A stretch of 60,527 nt of DNA from Cryptosporangium phraense (GTDB lineage: Bacteria; Actinomycetota; Actinomycetes; Mycobacteriales; Cryptosporangiaceae), in NCBI RefSeq assembly GCF_006912135.1, contig NZ_VIRS01000040.1, forward strand, positions 1 to 60,527. The letters run 5' to 3'. The translations under genes and the position numbers were made by a program. Shown here piece after piece: positions 28,398-37,423 of this stretch (the stretch's first letter is position 1; every line of letters starts with the position of its first letter). The notes under the pieces were generated by a model. It saw only the letters and a list, made by a program, of their open reading frames with translations. It did not search any database and was not told the origin of the DNA.

Positions 28398-29015
28398 CAC
28401 CAGCCCGGCGACACAGAACAGCGCGGTGGCCGCGTAGCAGATCCAGAACACCCCGGTGTAGTTCGGCGGCAGCAGATCGCCGTATTCGGCCCGGTCGACG
28501 ACGAGCGTCGCCGGGCCGAAGCCGAGGACGGCCCAGCACACCGCCTGTCTCAGCGTGCGCCAGACCAGCAGGCCGAGCCCGGCCCACCCGGCCAGCAGCG
28601 GGACGACGGCACCCCACGCACCGGGAGGCGTCATCGAGTCGGTCTTCCCCCGCACCGTGACCTGGACGACCCGGCCCTGCCACGTCCGGAGCCGCACCGG
28701 GTCACCCACCCGCGCGGCTGCCTCGATCGCGCTGTCCACCGGCCCGGTCCACTCGGATCCGTCGGCCCGCTCCACCCGCAGTCCCCAGGAGGGAACGCCA
28801 CCACCGCCCGCGTGCACCGGAATCTCGCGCCACCGGTCGGTGACCCGTCCGGTCTCGGCCGGCGGGCACTCGGCCCCGCCGGACGCGCACGACTCCATCA
28901 CCCGGCGGTAGTCGGCCAGCCGATCGAGCGGCGCGCCGGCCCAGAACACCCCGCCGACGGCCAGCGCGATGCCGAGCAGCCCGAACACGGCTCGTTGGAT
29001 CAGTGCGCCGTCCAT
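28344..29015 (-). CDS. Uncharacterised membrane protein
   Basis: A 223-residue protein with a hydrophobic N-terminal helix (about 9-28), an extracytoplasmic loop of about 100 residues with two Cys (SCASGGAECPP) that could form a disulphide, and three further hydrophobic helices (about 132-150, 156-172, 190-208). No family is recognised; the layout resembles actinobacterial DUF3592-type proteins but I cannot confirm that. The last 18 codons overlap the end of the SDR gene on the other strand, so the stop position deserves checking. Confidence 0.65.
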   Translation of the reverse strand: MDGALIQRAVFGLLGIALAVGGVFWAGAPLDRLADYRRVMESCASGGAECPPAETGRVTDRWREIPVHAGGGGVPSWGLRVERADGSEWTGPVDSAIEAAARVGDPVRLRTWQGRVVQVTVRGKTDSMTPPGAWGAVVPLLAGWAGLGLLVWRTLRQAVCWAVLGFGPATLVVDRAEYGDLLPPNYTGVFWICYAATALFCVAGLVSVSRRDAEVFPAGQVVG

Positions 29016-29052
29016 GGCGACTCCGGAGAAGGGCGGGTCTCCAGAGTAAGCG

Positions 29053-29901
29053 TCAGAACGGAGGCCAGGGAACGACGTGGCGGTGGCCGGCCGGCTTGGG
29101 GAAGCGGCCGGTGCGCAGGAGGCGCTCGACCCGCCGGGTCGTCACCTCCACCTCGGTCACGGTCAGGTGCTCTTCCAGCGCCTCCCGGAGCGCACCGTCC
29201 GGACCGAGCTCACCCCGCAGCCGGTTCAGCGCCGCGATCTCCTCGTCGTCGAGCGGTTCCCCGCCCCACCCCCACAGCAGCGTCCGCAGCTTGTTCTCCT
29301 CGTGGAAGCACAGGCCGTGGTCGACGCCGTACAGGTGGCCCTCGGCGGTGAGCAGCAAATGGCCGCCCTTGCGGTCGGCGTTGTTCGTCACCGCGTCGAG
29401 CACCGCCAGCCGGCGCAGCCGCACGTCGTCGGCGTGGGCCACGACGACGTCCCGGCCGCCGCCGTCGACGCCGCCGAACACCGGGAACCATCCGCGCGGA
29501 ACCCGGTTCTCGGGCACCAGGTCGACCAGCTCGTCGACCGGCTCCGACTCGATCCACAGCTGCGCCATCCCCGGCCCGAACGGCCCGTCGCGCAGCAGCG
29601 TCGGCGGCACGAGGTCCCAGCCGAGCGTCTGGTCGAGCAGGTACGTCGAGACCTCCCGGCCGGCCAGCGTGCCGTCGGGGAAGTCCCACAGCGGGCGCTC
29701 GCCGCGGACCGGCTTGTAGACGCAGGCCGCGGTGCGGCCGTCGGCGCTGACCGACGCGAGCAGCGTCGCGTTGCTGGCGTCGACCAGCCGGCCCTCGATC
29801 TGCATCTCACCGGTGGCCAGCAGGACCAGCGCTTCTGCCGGCTCCAGCGCGGCCGGCTGCTCCGCAGTGCTCAGCGCCGGTACCCGTTCGAACGCGGGCA
29901 C
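29053..29901 (-). CDS. SCO1664 family protein (PI3/PI4-kinase-like fold)
   Basis: A 282-residue member of the actinobacterial SCO1664 family, distantly related to phosphatidylinositol 3/4-kinase-like proteins. Recognisable segments are GRLVDASNATLL, CVYKPVRGERPLWDFPDGTLAGREVSTYLL (a P-loop-like Lys), VLDAVTNNADRKGGHLL (catalytic-loop-like NNADRKGGH) and YGVDHGLCFHEENKLRTLLWGW (metal-binding D). Function is unknown. GTG 29901 is my best start; it overlaps the DUF3090 gene by 31 nt, so the two are co-translated. The pairing with DUF3090 and a histidine phosphatase is conserved across actinobacteria. Confidence 0.85.
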   Translation of the reverse strand: MPAFERVPALSTAEQPAALEPAEALVLLATGEMQIEGRLVDASNATLLASVSADGRTAACVYKPVRGERPLWDFPDGTLAGREVSTYLLDQTLGWDLVPPTLLRDGPFGPGMAQLWIESEPVDELVDLVPENRVPRGWFPVFGGVDGGGRDVVVAHADDVRLRRLAVLDAVTNNADRKGGHLLLTAEGHLYGVDHGLCFHEENKLRTLLWGWGGEPLDDEEIAALNRLRGELGPDGALREALEEHLTVTEVEVTTRRVERLLRTGRFPKPAGHRHVVPWPPF

Positions 29902-30398
29902 ACGTGCCCGCCGGCCTCCAGCGGCAGCCCGCACAGCGGGCACGGCGGACGCCCGGCCGCCACCACCTTGATCGCCCGGGCCACGAACGCCCGGGTCTCG
30001 GTCGCGGTGAGCCGGACGCGGAGGCTGTCGAGCTCGTCCTCCGGCGCTTCCTCGTCCTCGGACTGCGCGGTCGCTTCGACGATCACGGTCGACGACTCGG
30101 CGTCCCAGGCCAGCGAGAGGGTCCCGACCCGGAACTCCTCCTCGACCGGCGCGGCCAGCGGGTCGGTGTCGACGTCGTCCGGCTCGTCACCGGTGTCGGC
30201 GCCGAGCCGGCGCTGGGCCTCGTCGAGCAGCTCGACGAGCCTCTCGGCCAGCAGCGCCACCTGAGTCTTCTCGAGCACGACGCTGACGATGCGACTCTGA
30301 TCGGTGGCCTGCAGGTAGAACGTGCGGTCGCCGGGCTCTCCGACCGTGCCGGCGACGAACCTCTCGGGGCGTTCGAACGCGTGAACCTGACCTGCCAT
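29871..30398 (-). CDS. DUF3090 family protein
   Basis: A 175-residue conserved actinobacterial protein. Family segments are FERPERFVAGTVGEPGDRTFYLQA and VSVVLEKTQVALLAERLVELLDE. An acidic middle follows, and a C-terminal zinc-ribbon-like CPLCGLPLEAGGHVCPR ends the protein. Biochemical role unknown. It is followed by the overlapping SCO1664-family gene and preceded 51 bp upstream by a histidine phosphatase gene, the usual order. Confidence 0.9.
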   Translation of the reverse strand: MAGQVHAFERPERFVAGTVGEPGDRTFYLQATDQSRIVSVVLEKTQVALLAERLVELLDEAQRRLGADTGDEPDDVDTDPLAAPVEEEFRVGTLSLAWDAESSTVIVEATAQSEDEEAPEDELDSLRVRLTATETRAFVARAIKVVAAGRPPCPLCGLPLEAGGHVCPRSNGYRR

Positions 30399-30449
30399 GC
30401 CCTCGACCCTACGCGGTCCGGGCGCGTACCGCCTCCGCGAGGTCCCCGG

Positions 30450-31163
30450 TCAGACCGTGCCCGCGCCACCACCGACGACGGCGTCCGAGGCGTCGACCTC
30501 GTCCTTGTTTCCGGCCGATTTCGGTGGGGGGAGCAACCCGGTCAGGTCGCCGCCGATGTCGTTGACGCGGACGACGAACGGGCGCGTCTCCGAGTACCGG
30601 ACGATGCTCACCGAGCACGGGTCGACGACGATCCGCTGGAACAGATCGAGGTGCATCCCGTAGGCGTCGGCGAGGATCGCCTTGATCACGTCGCCGTGGC
30701 TGCAGGCCAGCCAGACCGCGTCCTTACCGTGCGATTCGAGCACCCGGGCGTCCCACTCGCGCACGGCCGCGACCGCGCGGGCCTGGGTCGCGGCCAGCCC
30801 CTCGCCCTCCGGCCCCGGGAACACCGCGGCCGACGGGTGCTGCTGGACGACCTTCCAGAGCGGTTCCTTCACCAGGTCGTTGATCTTCCGGCCGGTCCAG
30901 TCGCCGTACCGGCACTCGCCGAACCGCTCGTCGACCACCGGGGGCAGATCGCGGTCGGCCCACACCGGGGCCAGCGTCTGCTGGCACCGGTCGAGGGGGC
31001 TGGTGACGATCGCGGCCAGCGGCACCGGCCGCAACCGCTCGGCCACCGCGGACGCCTGCTTGCGACCGTGGTCGTCGAGGTCGACGCCCGGCGACCAACC
31101 GGCGAGTACGCCGCTGGTGTTCGCGGTACTCCGTCCGTGCCGCAGCAGCACCAGCGTGGGCAT
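30450..31163 (-). CDS. Histidine phosphatase family protein (MSMEG_4193-like)
   Basis: A 237-residue member of the phosphoglycerate-mutase-like superfamily. The phospho-His motif LRHGRS is at 7-12, a conserved Arg lies in TSPLDRCQQT, the acid-base Glu in FGECRYGDWTG and the second His in ACSHGDVIKAIL. This matches the actinobacterial MSMEG_4193 subfamily, named for its conserved position beside DUF3090; no substrate is established. The C-terminal 30 residues are Gly/Ala-rich. Confidence 0.9.
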   Translation of the reverse strand: MPTLVLLRHGRSTANTSGVLAGWSPGVDLDDHGRKQASAVAERLRPVPLAAIVTSPLDRCQQTLAPVWADRDLPPVVDERFGECRYGDWTGRKINDLVKEPLWKVVQQHPSAAVFPGPEGEGLAATQARAVAAVREWDARVLESHGKDAVWLACSHGDVIKAILADAYGMHLDLFQRIVVDPCSVSIVRYSETRPFVVRVNDIGGDLTGLLPPPKSAGNKDEVDASDAVVGGGAGTV

Positions 31164-31204
31164 ACGTCAACCTCATCCCGAATGCGAAAGCAGAACGCCC
31201 AACC

Positions 31205-32041
31205 CTACGTCGCGGAAATCACGCCGGTTCCGACGAGCAGCAGCACGATCGTCCCGAGGATCACCCGGTAGATGATGAAGACCGTGTAGCTGTGCTTGGC
31301 GATGAACTTCAGCAGCCACGACACCGAGATGTAGCCGACGACGAAGCTGACCAGCGTCGCCACGATCGTCGGACCCCAGCCGACGCCCCCGGAGATCCGG
31401 TCGGACTCGGTGACGCCCTGCAGGATACTGGCGCCGGTCAGGGCCGGGATCGACAGCAGGAACGAGAGCTTGGTGATCGTCACCCGGTCGATGTCGCGGA
31501 GCAGACCGGCCGACATCGTGGCGCCCGAGCGGGAGATGCCGGGGATCAGCGCCGCGCACTGGGCCAGGCCCATGATCAGCGTGTCCTTCCAGGTGATGTC
31601 TTCCTGGTGCCGGCTCTGGGTCGCGGCCCGGTCGGCGAACCACATGACGCCGCTGAACAGGATCAGCGCCGCGCCGACGAACCACAGGCTGCGCAGCGTC
31701 GTCTCGATCGCGTCCTGGAACAGCAGGCCGACGATCACGATCGGGATCGAGCCGACGATCACCGCGACGCCCTGCCGGAAGTCGGGGTCGCTCTTCGGCC
31801 GCTTGCCGAACAGCCCGGTGAAGAACCCGACGATGATCCGGACGATGTCCTTGAACAGGAAGATGATCGTGGCCAGCACCGCGCCGGACTGGATGATCAC
31901 CGTGAACGCGGTGATGTCCGGGTCGTCGATCCGGTAGCCGAGCAGCTTCTCGAGGATCGTCAGGTGCCCGGTGCTGGAGATGGGCAGGAACTCGGTGAAG
32001 CCCTCGACCGCGCCGAGGAGGACTGCTTCGAAGATGTTCAC
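31205..32041 (-). CDS. uppP: Undecaprenyl-diphosphate phosphatase
   Basis: Dephosphorylates undecaprenyl diphosphate to recycle the lipid carrier for peptidoglycan and other glycans; the family is also called BacA and its overexpression gives bacitracin resistance. The 278 residues contain the two active-site segments EGFTEFLPISSTGHL (13-27) and PGISRSGATM, and about seven to eight transmembrane helices. GTG 32041 overlaps the stop of the LLM oxidoreductase by 4 nt (GTGA), so they form an operon. Confidence 0.96.
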   Translation of the reverse strand: MNIFEAVLLGAVEGFTEFLPISSTGHLTILEKLLGYRIDDPDITAFTVIIQSGAVLATIIFLFKDIVRIIVGFFTGLFGKRPKSDPDFRQGVAVIVGSIPIVIVGLLFQDAIETTLRSLWFVGAALILFSGVMWFADRAATQSRHQEDITWKDTLIMGLAQCAALIPGISRSGATMSAGLLRDIDRVTITKLSFLLSIPALTGASILQGVTESDRISGGVGWGPTIVATLVSFVVGYISVSWLLKFIAKHSYTVFIIYRVILGTIVLLLVGTGVISAT

Positions 32042-33084
32042 TGAGCTGGGGAGTCCAATCCTGCGAGGCGGTAGGCCTCGTCGACAGCGGCGAGTGTTCC
32101 CGGACCGCCGAACGGAGCGACGGCGACGGTGGTGACTCCGGCGTCGGCCAACGCCCGCAGGCCGGTGGCGATCCGGTCGACCGGCCCGAGCAGCGCGGTC
32201 CGGTCGAGGAGTTCGAACGGCAGCGCGGCCATCGCGCCCTCGTAGTCCCGCCGCAGGTACTTCTCCTGCACCTCGGCGGCCTCGTCGGCGTAGCCCATCC
32301 GCACGGCGAGCCGGTTGTAGAAGTTCTGTTCCCGGCTGCCCATGCCCCCGACGTACAGCGCGGTGTAGCCTCGCACCGCCTGGGCGCACTCGACCGGGTC
32401 GTCCCCGACGACGACCGGCACGGTCGCCACCACGTCGAAGCCGTCCATCGTGAGACCGGCCTTCTCCCGCCCGCGCGCGACGATCGCCAGCTGCTCGGGC
32501 CCGAAGTCGGTGGAGAAGAAGATCGCCAGCAGACCGTCGGCGATCTCTCCGGTCAGCTCCAGGTTCTTCGGTCCGACCGCGGCGAGGTAGGTGGGGATCC
32601 GCTCCCGGACCGGGTGCACGGTCAGCATCAGGGCCTTCCCCGGCCCGTCGGGCAGCGGCAGGCGGTAGTGCTCGCCCTCGTACTTCACCCGTCGCTTGCG
32701 CTCCAGGGCCATCCGGACGATGTCGACGTACTCCCGCGTCCGGGCCAGCGGCTGGTCGAAGCGGACGCCGTGCCAGCCCTCGGACACCTGGGGACCGGAG
32801 ACGCCCAGCCCGAGCCGGAACCGGCCACCGGAGAGCGTGTCGAGCGTCGCGGCGGTCATCGCGGTCATCGCCGGGGACCGGGCCGGGATCTGGAAGATCG
32901 CCGATCCGATGTCGATCCGCTCAGTCTGCGCCGCGACCCAGGCCAGCACCGTGGCCGCGTCCGAGCCGTACGCCTCGGCCACCCAGGCACTGTCCCAGCC
33001 GAGGCGGTCCGCCTCCTTCGCCAGCTCCAGGTTCGCGGCGTCGTTCCCCGCGCCCCAGTAGCCGAGATTCACCCCCAGTTTCAC
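32038..33084 (-). CDS. LLM-class F420-dependent oxidoreductase
   Basis: A 348-residue luciferase-like TIM barrel. The start KLGVNLGYWGAGNDAANLELAKEADRLGWDSAWVAE, then RIDIGSAIFQIPARSPAMTAMTAATLD and GRFRLGLGVSGPQVSEGWHG, match the mycobacterial F420-dependent subgroup (coenzyme F420 is the presumed hydride donor). Substrate unknown. GTG 33084 has GGGAG 8 nt upstream. It is coupled to uppP, and the aldo/keto reductase is divergent from it. Confidence 0.9.
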   Translation of the reverse strand: MKLGVNLGYWGAGNDAANLELAKEADRLGWDSAWVAEAYGSDAATVLAWVAAQTERIDIGSAIFQIPARSPAMTAMTAATLDTLSGGRFRLGLGVSGPQVSEGWHGVRFDQPLARTREYVDIVRMALERKRRVKYEGEHYRLPLPDGPGKALMLTVHPVRERIPTYLAAVGPKNLELTGEIADGLLAIFFSTDFGPEQLAIVARGREKAGLTMDGFDVVATVPVVVGDDPVECAQAVRGYTALYVGGMGSREQNFYNRLAVRMGYADEAAEVQEKYLRRDYEGAMAALPFELLDRTALLGPVDRIATGLRALADAGVTTVAVAPFGGPGTLAAVDEAYRLAGLDSPAQ

Positions 33085-33174
33085 CTGATGCTCCCGTCTC
33101 GGTGAGGTCAGGGCGCAGCGTAACGGCGGGTCGGTGCTCGGGTGTGGGCCGGGGCGACGGTAGCGTCCGCTGCC

Positions 33175-34143
33175 ATGGAACTGCGTGCCCTCGGCCACAG
33201 CGGGCTGATGGTGTCCCGGCTCGCGATGGGAACCATGTCCTGGGGACGGGACACCGAAGCGGACGACGCCGCCGACCAGTTGAAGGCGTTCACCGACGCC
33301 GGTGGCACCCTGGTCGACACCGCCGACGTCTACGCCGACGGCCGGGCCGAGGAGATCCTCGGCGAACTGCTCGGGCCGGTCGTGCCGCGCTCCGCGGTGC
33401 AGATCGCGACGAAGGCGGTCGCGGTGCCCGCGCTGCGCAGGCGCGACGCCTCCCGCGGCCACCTGCTCTCGGCCCTGGACGCCTCGCTGGCCCGGCTCGG
33501 CACCGATCACGTCGACCTCTGGCAGCTGCACGCCTGGGATCCGCACACGCCGCTGGAGGAGACGCTGTCCGCGGTCGACATCGCGGTCAGCACCGGGCGC
33601 GCGCGCTACGTCGGCATGTCGAACTACACCGGGTGGCAGACCGCGAAGGCCGCCACCTGGCAGCTGGCCCACGGCCGGTCGCGGCTGATCTCGACCCAGG
33701 TGGAGTACTCGCTGCTGGAGCGGGGCGTCGAGCGGGAGGTCGTACCGGCCGCGCTCGACCTCGGGATCGGGCTGCTGCCCTGGTCGCCGCTGGGCCGCGG
33801 GGTGCTCACCGGCAAGTACCGGCACGGGACGCCGGCCGACTCCCGGGGCGCCTCACCGCACTTCGAGCGGTTCATCGGCCGGTTCCTCGACCACCGGTCG
33901 GCCCGGATCGTCGAAGCGGTGGCGACGGCCGCCGACGGGCTCGGCGTCTCGCCGCTGACCGTGTCGCTGGCCTGGATCCGCGACCGGCCCGGGGTGGCCG
34001 CGCCGGTGGTCGGGGCCCGGACGGTGGGCCAGCTCATGCAGTCGCTGCAGACCGAGGCGCTGACGCTGCCGGCCGAGATCCGCCGGGCCCTGGACGACGT
34101 GTCCGCGCCCGAATTCGGTTACCCGGAACGAGACGGTGGCTGA
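33175..34143 (+). CDS. Aldo/keto reductase
   Basis: A 322-residue NADPH-dependent reductase of the AKR superfamily. Visible catalytic residues are Asp 48 (TLVDTADVYADG), Tyr 53, Lys 80 (ATKAV) and His in LWQLHAWD. SNYTGWQ and LPWSPLGRGVLTGKY are family hallmarks. A -10-like TAGCGT ends 8 nt before ATG 33175, consistent with a leaderless message. The last 8 bp overlap the start of the DUF5703 gene. Confidence 0.93.
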   Translation: MELRALGHSGLMVSRLAMGTMSWGRDTEADDAADQLKAFTDAGGTLVDTADVYADGRAEEILGELLGPVVPRSAVQIATKAVAVPALRRRDASRGHLLSALDASLARLGTDHVDLWQLHAWDPHTPLEETLSAVDIAVSTGRARYVGMSNYTGWQTAKAATWQLAHGRSRLISTQVEYSLLERGVEREVVPAALDLGIGLLPWSPLGRGVLTGKYRHGTPADSRGASPHFERFIGRFLDHRSARIVEAVATAADGLGVSPLTVSLAWIRDRPGVAAPVVGARTVGQLMQSLQTEALTLPAEIRRALDDVSAPEFGYPERDGG

Positions 34144-34363
34144 AGGATTGAGGCACTATGACGAGGTGCCCCCAGATTACGAGTACGCGCCGCTGAGGTT
34201 GCCGCCCGGCACCGACCGGGTGTCCGCACAGGTGGAGCTGACCATCCGGGCCGAGTACGGCGGGTGGGAGCTGGCCCGGGTCCGGCTCTACGCCGACGGC
34301 ACCCGCAAGGTCGTCCTCCGCCGCCGGCGGCGCCCCGAGGGCGCGCCGGCGCTGGCCACGTAA
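34136..34363 (+). CDS. DUF5703 family protein
   Basis: A 75-residue basic protein. The core EYGGWELARVRLYADGTRKVVLRRR is the DUF5703 signature, often found beside aldo/keto reductase and M20 genes in actinobacteria. The GTG at 34136 overlaps the upstream stop codon. Function unknown. The stop abuts the stop of the convergent gene with no gap. Confidence 0.85.
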   Translation: MAEGLRHYDEVPPDYEYAPLRLPPGTDRVSAQVELTIRAEYGGWELARVRLYADGTRKVVLRRRRRPEGAPALAT

Positions 34364-35059
34364 CTACCAGAGACTGCTGGCGGTGGGGTCCGGGAGCGGG
34401 TCCCGCGGGGCGGGGTACTCGACCGGGGGTTCCTCGTCGACGATCTCCTCGTCCATCCGGTACAGCTGCTGCTCGTCCGGCCCGAGCAGCAGCGGGTCGG
34501 CGCCGTCCGGCGCGTCCGAGAACGTCAGCGGACGCCGGACCGCGTTCACCAGCAGGACGCCGTTGCCGGGCACGAGTTCCTCGGGGTAGGCGTCCAGCGC
34601 GGCGACCGTGCCGTCGCCGGCCTGGACCAGCTCGTTCACGGCCTCGCCGATCTCGCTGACCGGACGGGCCGCGTGGGTGGCGTCGACCGCGGCCCACGAC
34701 GTCCGGCGGGCCTCGGTGGCCAGCGCGAGCAGCCGGGACGGCTCCGGGATCACGTAGTCGCGCCGGTGCCGCACCGAGACCATCAGCGCGCCGTCACCGA
34801 CCGGGGCACTGCTGGTGGGGGCGGCGGCGGCCGGAACCGGCACCGACTCGTCAGCCTCGAGGTACTCGCAGTCCCACGGCGTGACCTCGTCGTAGACGTC
34901 GCTGATCAGGTCGTCGTAGCGCACGGTCGCGTTGTTCAGCGCCACATAGGCCCGCCAGACCTGGTCCTCGCCCGCGCCGGCCCGCAGTACCGAGCGGTGG
35001 TGCCGGGCCGCGGCGACGATCGCCTCTAGGGCCGCGTCGATCTGAGCTTCCGTAGACAT
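34364..35059 (-). CDS. Conserved hypothetical acidic protein
   Basis: A 231-residue protein lacking signal peptide or membrane segments, helical at the N-terminus (TEAQIDAALEAIVAAARHHRSVL), Asp/Glu/Pro-rich at the C-terminus. No family is recognised. Start ATG 35059 lies 13 bp after the stop of the M20 peptidase gene on the same strand, so the two probably share a transcript. Confidence 0.75.
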   Translation of the reverse strand: MSTEAQIDAALEAIVAAARHHRSVLRAGAGEDQVWRAYVALNNATVRYDDLISDVYDEVTPWDCEYLEADESVPVPAAAAPTSSAPVGDGALMVSVRHRRDYVIPEPSRLLALATEARRTSWAAVDATHAARPVSEIGEAVNELVQAGDGTVAALDAYPEELVPGNGVLLVNAVRRPLTFSDAPDGADPLLLGPDEQQLYRMDEEIVDEEPPVEYPAPRDPLPDPTASSLW

Positions 35060-35072
35060 CGCCAGGGGCTCC

Positions 35073-36380
35073 TCAGCTGCGCGACAAGAACCGATCGAGA
35101 ACACGCACCCCGAACTGTAGGCCGTCGACCGGCACGCGCTCGTCGACACCATGGAACAGCGAGGCGAAATCGAGATCGGCCGGCAGGCGCAGCGGGGCGA
35201 AGCCGAAGCATCGAATGCCCAGACGCGACAACGCCTTGCCATCGGTGCCACCGGACAACATGTACGGGACCGCGCGGGCCCCGGGGTCCTCGTGGCGCAG
35301 CGCGTCGGCCATCGCGTCGACCAGGTCGCCGTCGAACGTCGTCTCGAGCGGGATCTGCTCCATCGTCGGCTCGACCTTGACGTCCGGGCCGGCCAGCTCG
35401 CGGATCGTCTGCAGGAACTCCTGCTCCTGCCCGGGCAGCACCCGCCCGTCGATCGCCGCGGTCGCCGACCCGGGGATGACGTTCACCTTGTACCCGGCGT
35501 CGAGCATCGTCGGGTTCGCGGTGTTGCGCAGGGTCGCGCCGATGATCCGGGCGATCGGGCCGAGCTTCGCGATGACCTGCTCGGGCTCGTCCGGGTTCAG
35601 CTCGATGCCGAGCGCGTCGCTCGCCTCCTCGAGGAACCGGCGGACGCTGTCGGTGAGGACGATCGGGAACCGGTGCCGGCCGATCCGCGACACGGCCTCG
35701 GACAGCGTCGTGATCGCGTTGTCCTCGTGGGTGAACGACCCGTGCCCGGCCTTACCGGTCGCGGTCAGCTTCAGCCACTCGATACCCTTCTCGGCCGTCT
35801 CCACCAGGTACAGCCGGAGGTCGTCGGTGACCGAGAGCGAGAAACCGCCGACCTCGCTGACCGCCTCGGTGCAGCCCTCGAACCACTCCGGGTGGTGGTC
35901 GACCATCCAGTGTGCGCCGTGGGTGCTGCCGGCCTCCTCGTCGGCGAAGAACGCGAGCGTGATGTCCCGCGGCGGCTTGATGCCCGCCCGGGCCCAGCGG
36001 CGCACGACCGCCAGGATCATCGCGTCCATGTCCTTCATGTCGACGGCGCCCCGGCCCCAGAGATAGCCGTCGCGCAGCTCGCCGGAGAACGGATCGACCG
36101 CCCAGTCGTCGGCGTTCGCCGGGACGACGTCCAGATGGCCGTGCAGCACCAGACCGCCGCGGTCGCGGTTCGCGCCTTCCAGGCGCGCCACGACGGTGGC
36201 GCGGCCGGGCTCGCTCTCGTAGATCTCGGCCGCGATCCCGACCTCGTCGAGTTTCCCGGCGACGTACTCCGCCGCGGCCCGCTCCCCCGCGCTGGTCGCG
36301 GTCTCACCGGTGTTGGTGGTGTCGATCCGGATCAGGTCGCGCGCGAGGTCGACTACTTCGGTCTCAGCGTCGGAGCTCAT
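35073..36380 (-). CDS. M20/M25/M40 family metallopeptidase
   Basis: A 435-residue zinc hydrolase related to ArgE/DapE/carboxypeptidase G2. Metal-site motifs: LHGHLDVVP (His 82, Asp 84), GRGAVDMKDMDA (bridging Asp 114), FADEEAGSTHGAH (catalytic Glu 149, Glu 150), EVGGFS and a C-terminal His in ASLFHGVDER. A dimerisation domain occupies about 200-320. It is the familiar actinobacterial 'M20' of this neighbourhood, whose substrate is not established. ATG 36380 is preferred over an upstream extension without similarity. Confidence 0.93.
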   Translation of the reverse strand: MSSDAETEVVDLARDLIRIDTTNTGETATSAGERAAAEYVAGKLDEVGIAAEIYESEPGRATVVARLEGANRDRGGLVLHGHLDVVPANADDWAVDPFSGELRDGYLWGRGAVDMKDMDAMILAVVRRWARAGIKPPRDITLAFFADEEAGSTHGAHWMVDHHPEWFEGCTEAVSEVGGFSLSVTDDLRLYLVETAEKGIEWLKLTATGKAGHGSFTHEDNAITTLSEAVSRIGRHRFPIVLTDSVRRFLEEASDALGIELNPDEPEQVIAKLGPIARIIGATLRNTANPTMLDAGYKVNVIPGSATAAIDGRVLPGQEQEFLQTIRELAGPDVKVEPTMEQIPLETTFDGDLVDAMADALRHEDPGARAVPYMLSGGTDGKALSRLGIRCFGFAPLRLPADLDFASLFHGVDERVPVDGLQFGVRVLDRFLSRS

Positions 36381-36514
36381 GCGCCCTTGATACCAGCACG
36401 GCGTCGGCCCGGACGGTTGCCCATCTGTCCGGATGCGGACCGTCACCGGCAATCACCCTGGGTGGTGGGATACACCGGCCTGCGCAACGTACAAATCAAC
36501 TCCTAGGTGGGGAT

Positions 36515-37423
36515 ATGACATCGAACTTGCGGAGGACTCTCGCCGCCGCAGTGTGTGCGGCCGGATTGGCCGTGGCCGCCGTGATCGCCGCTCCGGCAAG
36601 CGCGGCGACGCCGGACGGGCCCAGCGGTCCGGTGATCTACGACCGCGGGCTCTGGTACCAGAAGGACACGCCGTCCGGCGGCGCGGCCGACCGCTCGTTC
36701 AGCTTCGGCCGCCGAGGCAGCGACCTCGACGTCCCGGTGGTCGGCGACTGGAACGGCGACGGCTCGGAGACGGTCGGGATCGCCCGCGCCGACGGCACCG
36801 CGGACACGTTCACCTGGTTCCTGCGCAACGCCAACAGCGCCGGTCCGTCGGACCTCTCGTTCACGTTCGGACGGCCCGGGCTGACCGAGGTCCTACGTGG
36901 TACCCCGATCGCCGGCAACTTCGACCCGGCCGACGACGCCTACGAGGTCGGCTACGTCATCCCCGACACGTCCGGGACGCTGCGGTGGACGATCCGGCGC
37001 GACCTGGGCGCGTCCTCGCCGACCGTCACGTTCGCGTACGGGCACCTCGGCGACCGGCCGGTCGTCGGCGACTGGGACGGCGACGGCGTCGACACGGCCG
37101 GAATCGTCCGCGGCAAGCAGTGGATGGAGATCAACGACGTGCTGGCGGGCGGCTCGCCCGACACGAACTTCCCGTTCGGGGCCACCGCGTCGCACCTCCG
37201 CGAGGAGCCGGTCGTCGGCGACTGGGACGGGAACGGCACCGACACGCCCGGCCTGCTGCGCAACGTGCCGGCCAGCAACCCCGAGGGCGGGCTGCAGCTC
37301 TGGCTCTACCGGAACGAGAACACGACCGGCGGCGCCGACGGCAGCTTCGTCTTCGGCAGCGACGCGTTCCGGGTCGGCGTCGACGCGCTATTCGTCCCCC
37401 GGCTGACGATCGACGTCAGCTGA
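36515..37423 (+). CDS. Secreted protein with FG-GAP/VCBS-like repeats
   Basis: A 302-residue exported protein. Signal peptide: basic MTSNLRR, hydrophobic core, cleavage probably after PASA near residue 30. The mature part repeats a blade-like unit of about 55-65 residues with PVVGDW(N/D)G(D/N)G...(V/T)(D/E)T.GI, seen three times clearly and once degenerate (PIAGNFDPADDAYEVGYV). The acidic DxDxDG-like loops suggest calcium binding and a beta-propeller (inference). Ligand unknown. An AGGTGGGG site precedes the ATG. Its stop overlaps the end of the convergent monooxygenase gene by 8 bp. Confidence 0.85.
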   Translation: MTSNLRRTLAAAVCAAGLAVAAVIAAPASAATPDGPSGPVIYDRGLWYQKDTPSGGAADRSFSFGRRGSDLDVPVVGDWNGDGSETVGIARADGTADTFTWFLRNANSAGPSDLSFTFGRPGLTEVLRGTPIAGNFDPADDAYEVGYVIPDTSGTLRWTIRRDLGASSPTVTFAYGHLGDRPVVGDWDGDGVDTAGIVRGKQWMEINDVLAGGSPDTNFPFGATASHLREEPVVGDWDGNGTDTPGLLRNVPASNPEGGLQLWLYRNENTTGGADGSFVFGSDAFRVGVDALFVPRLTIDVS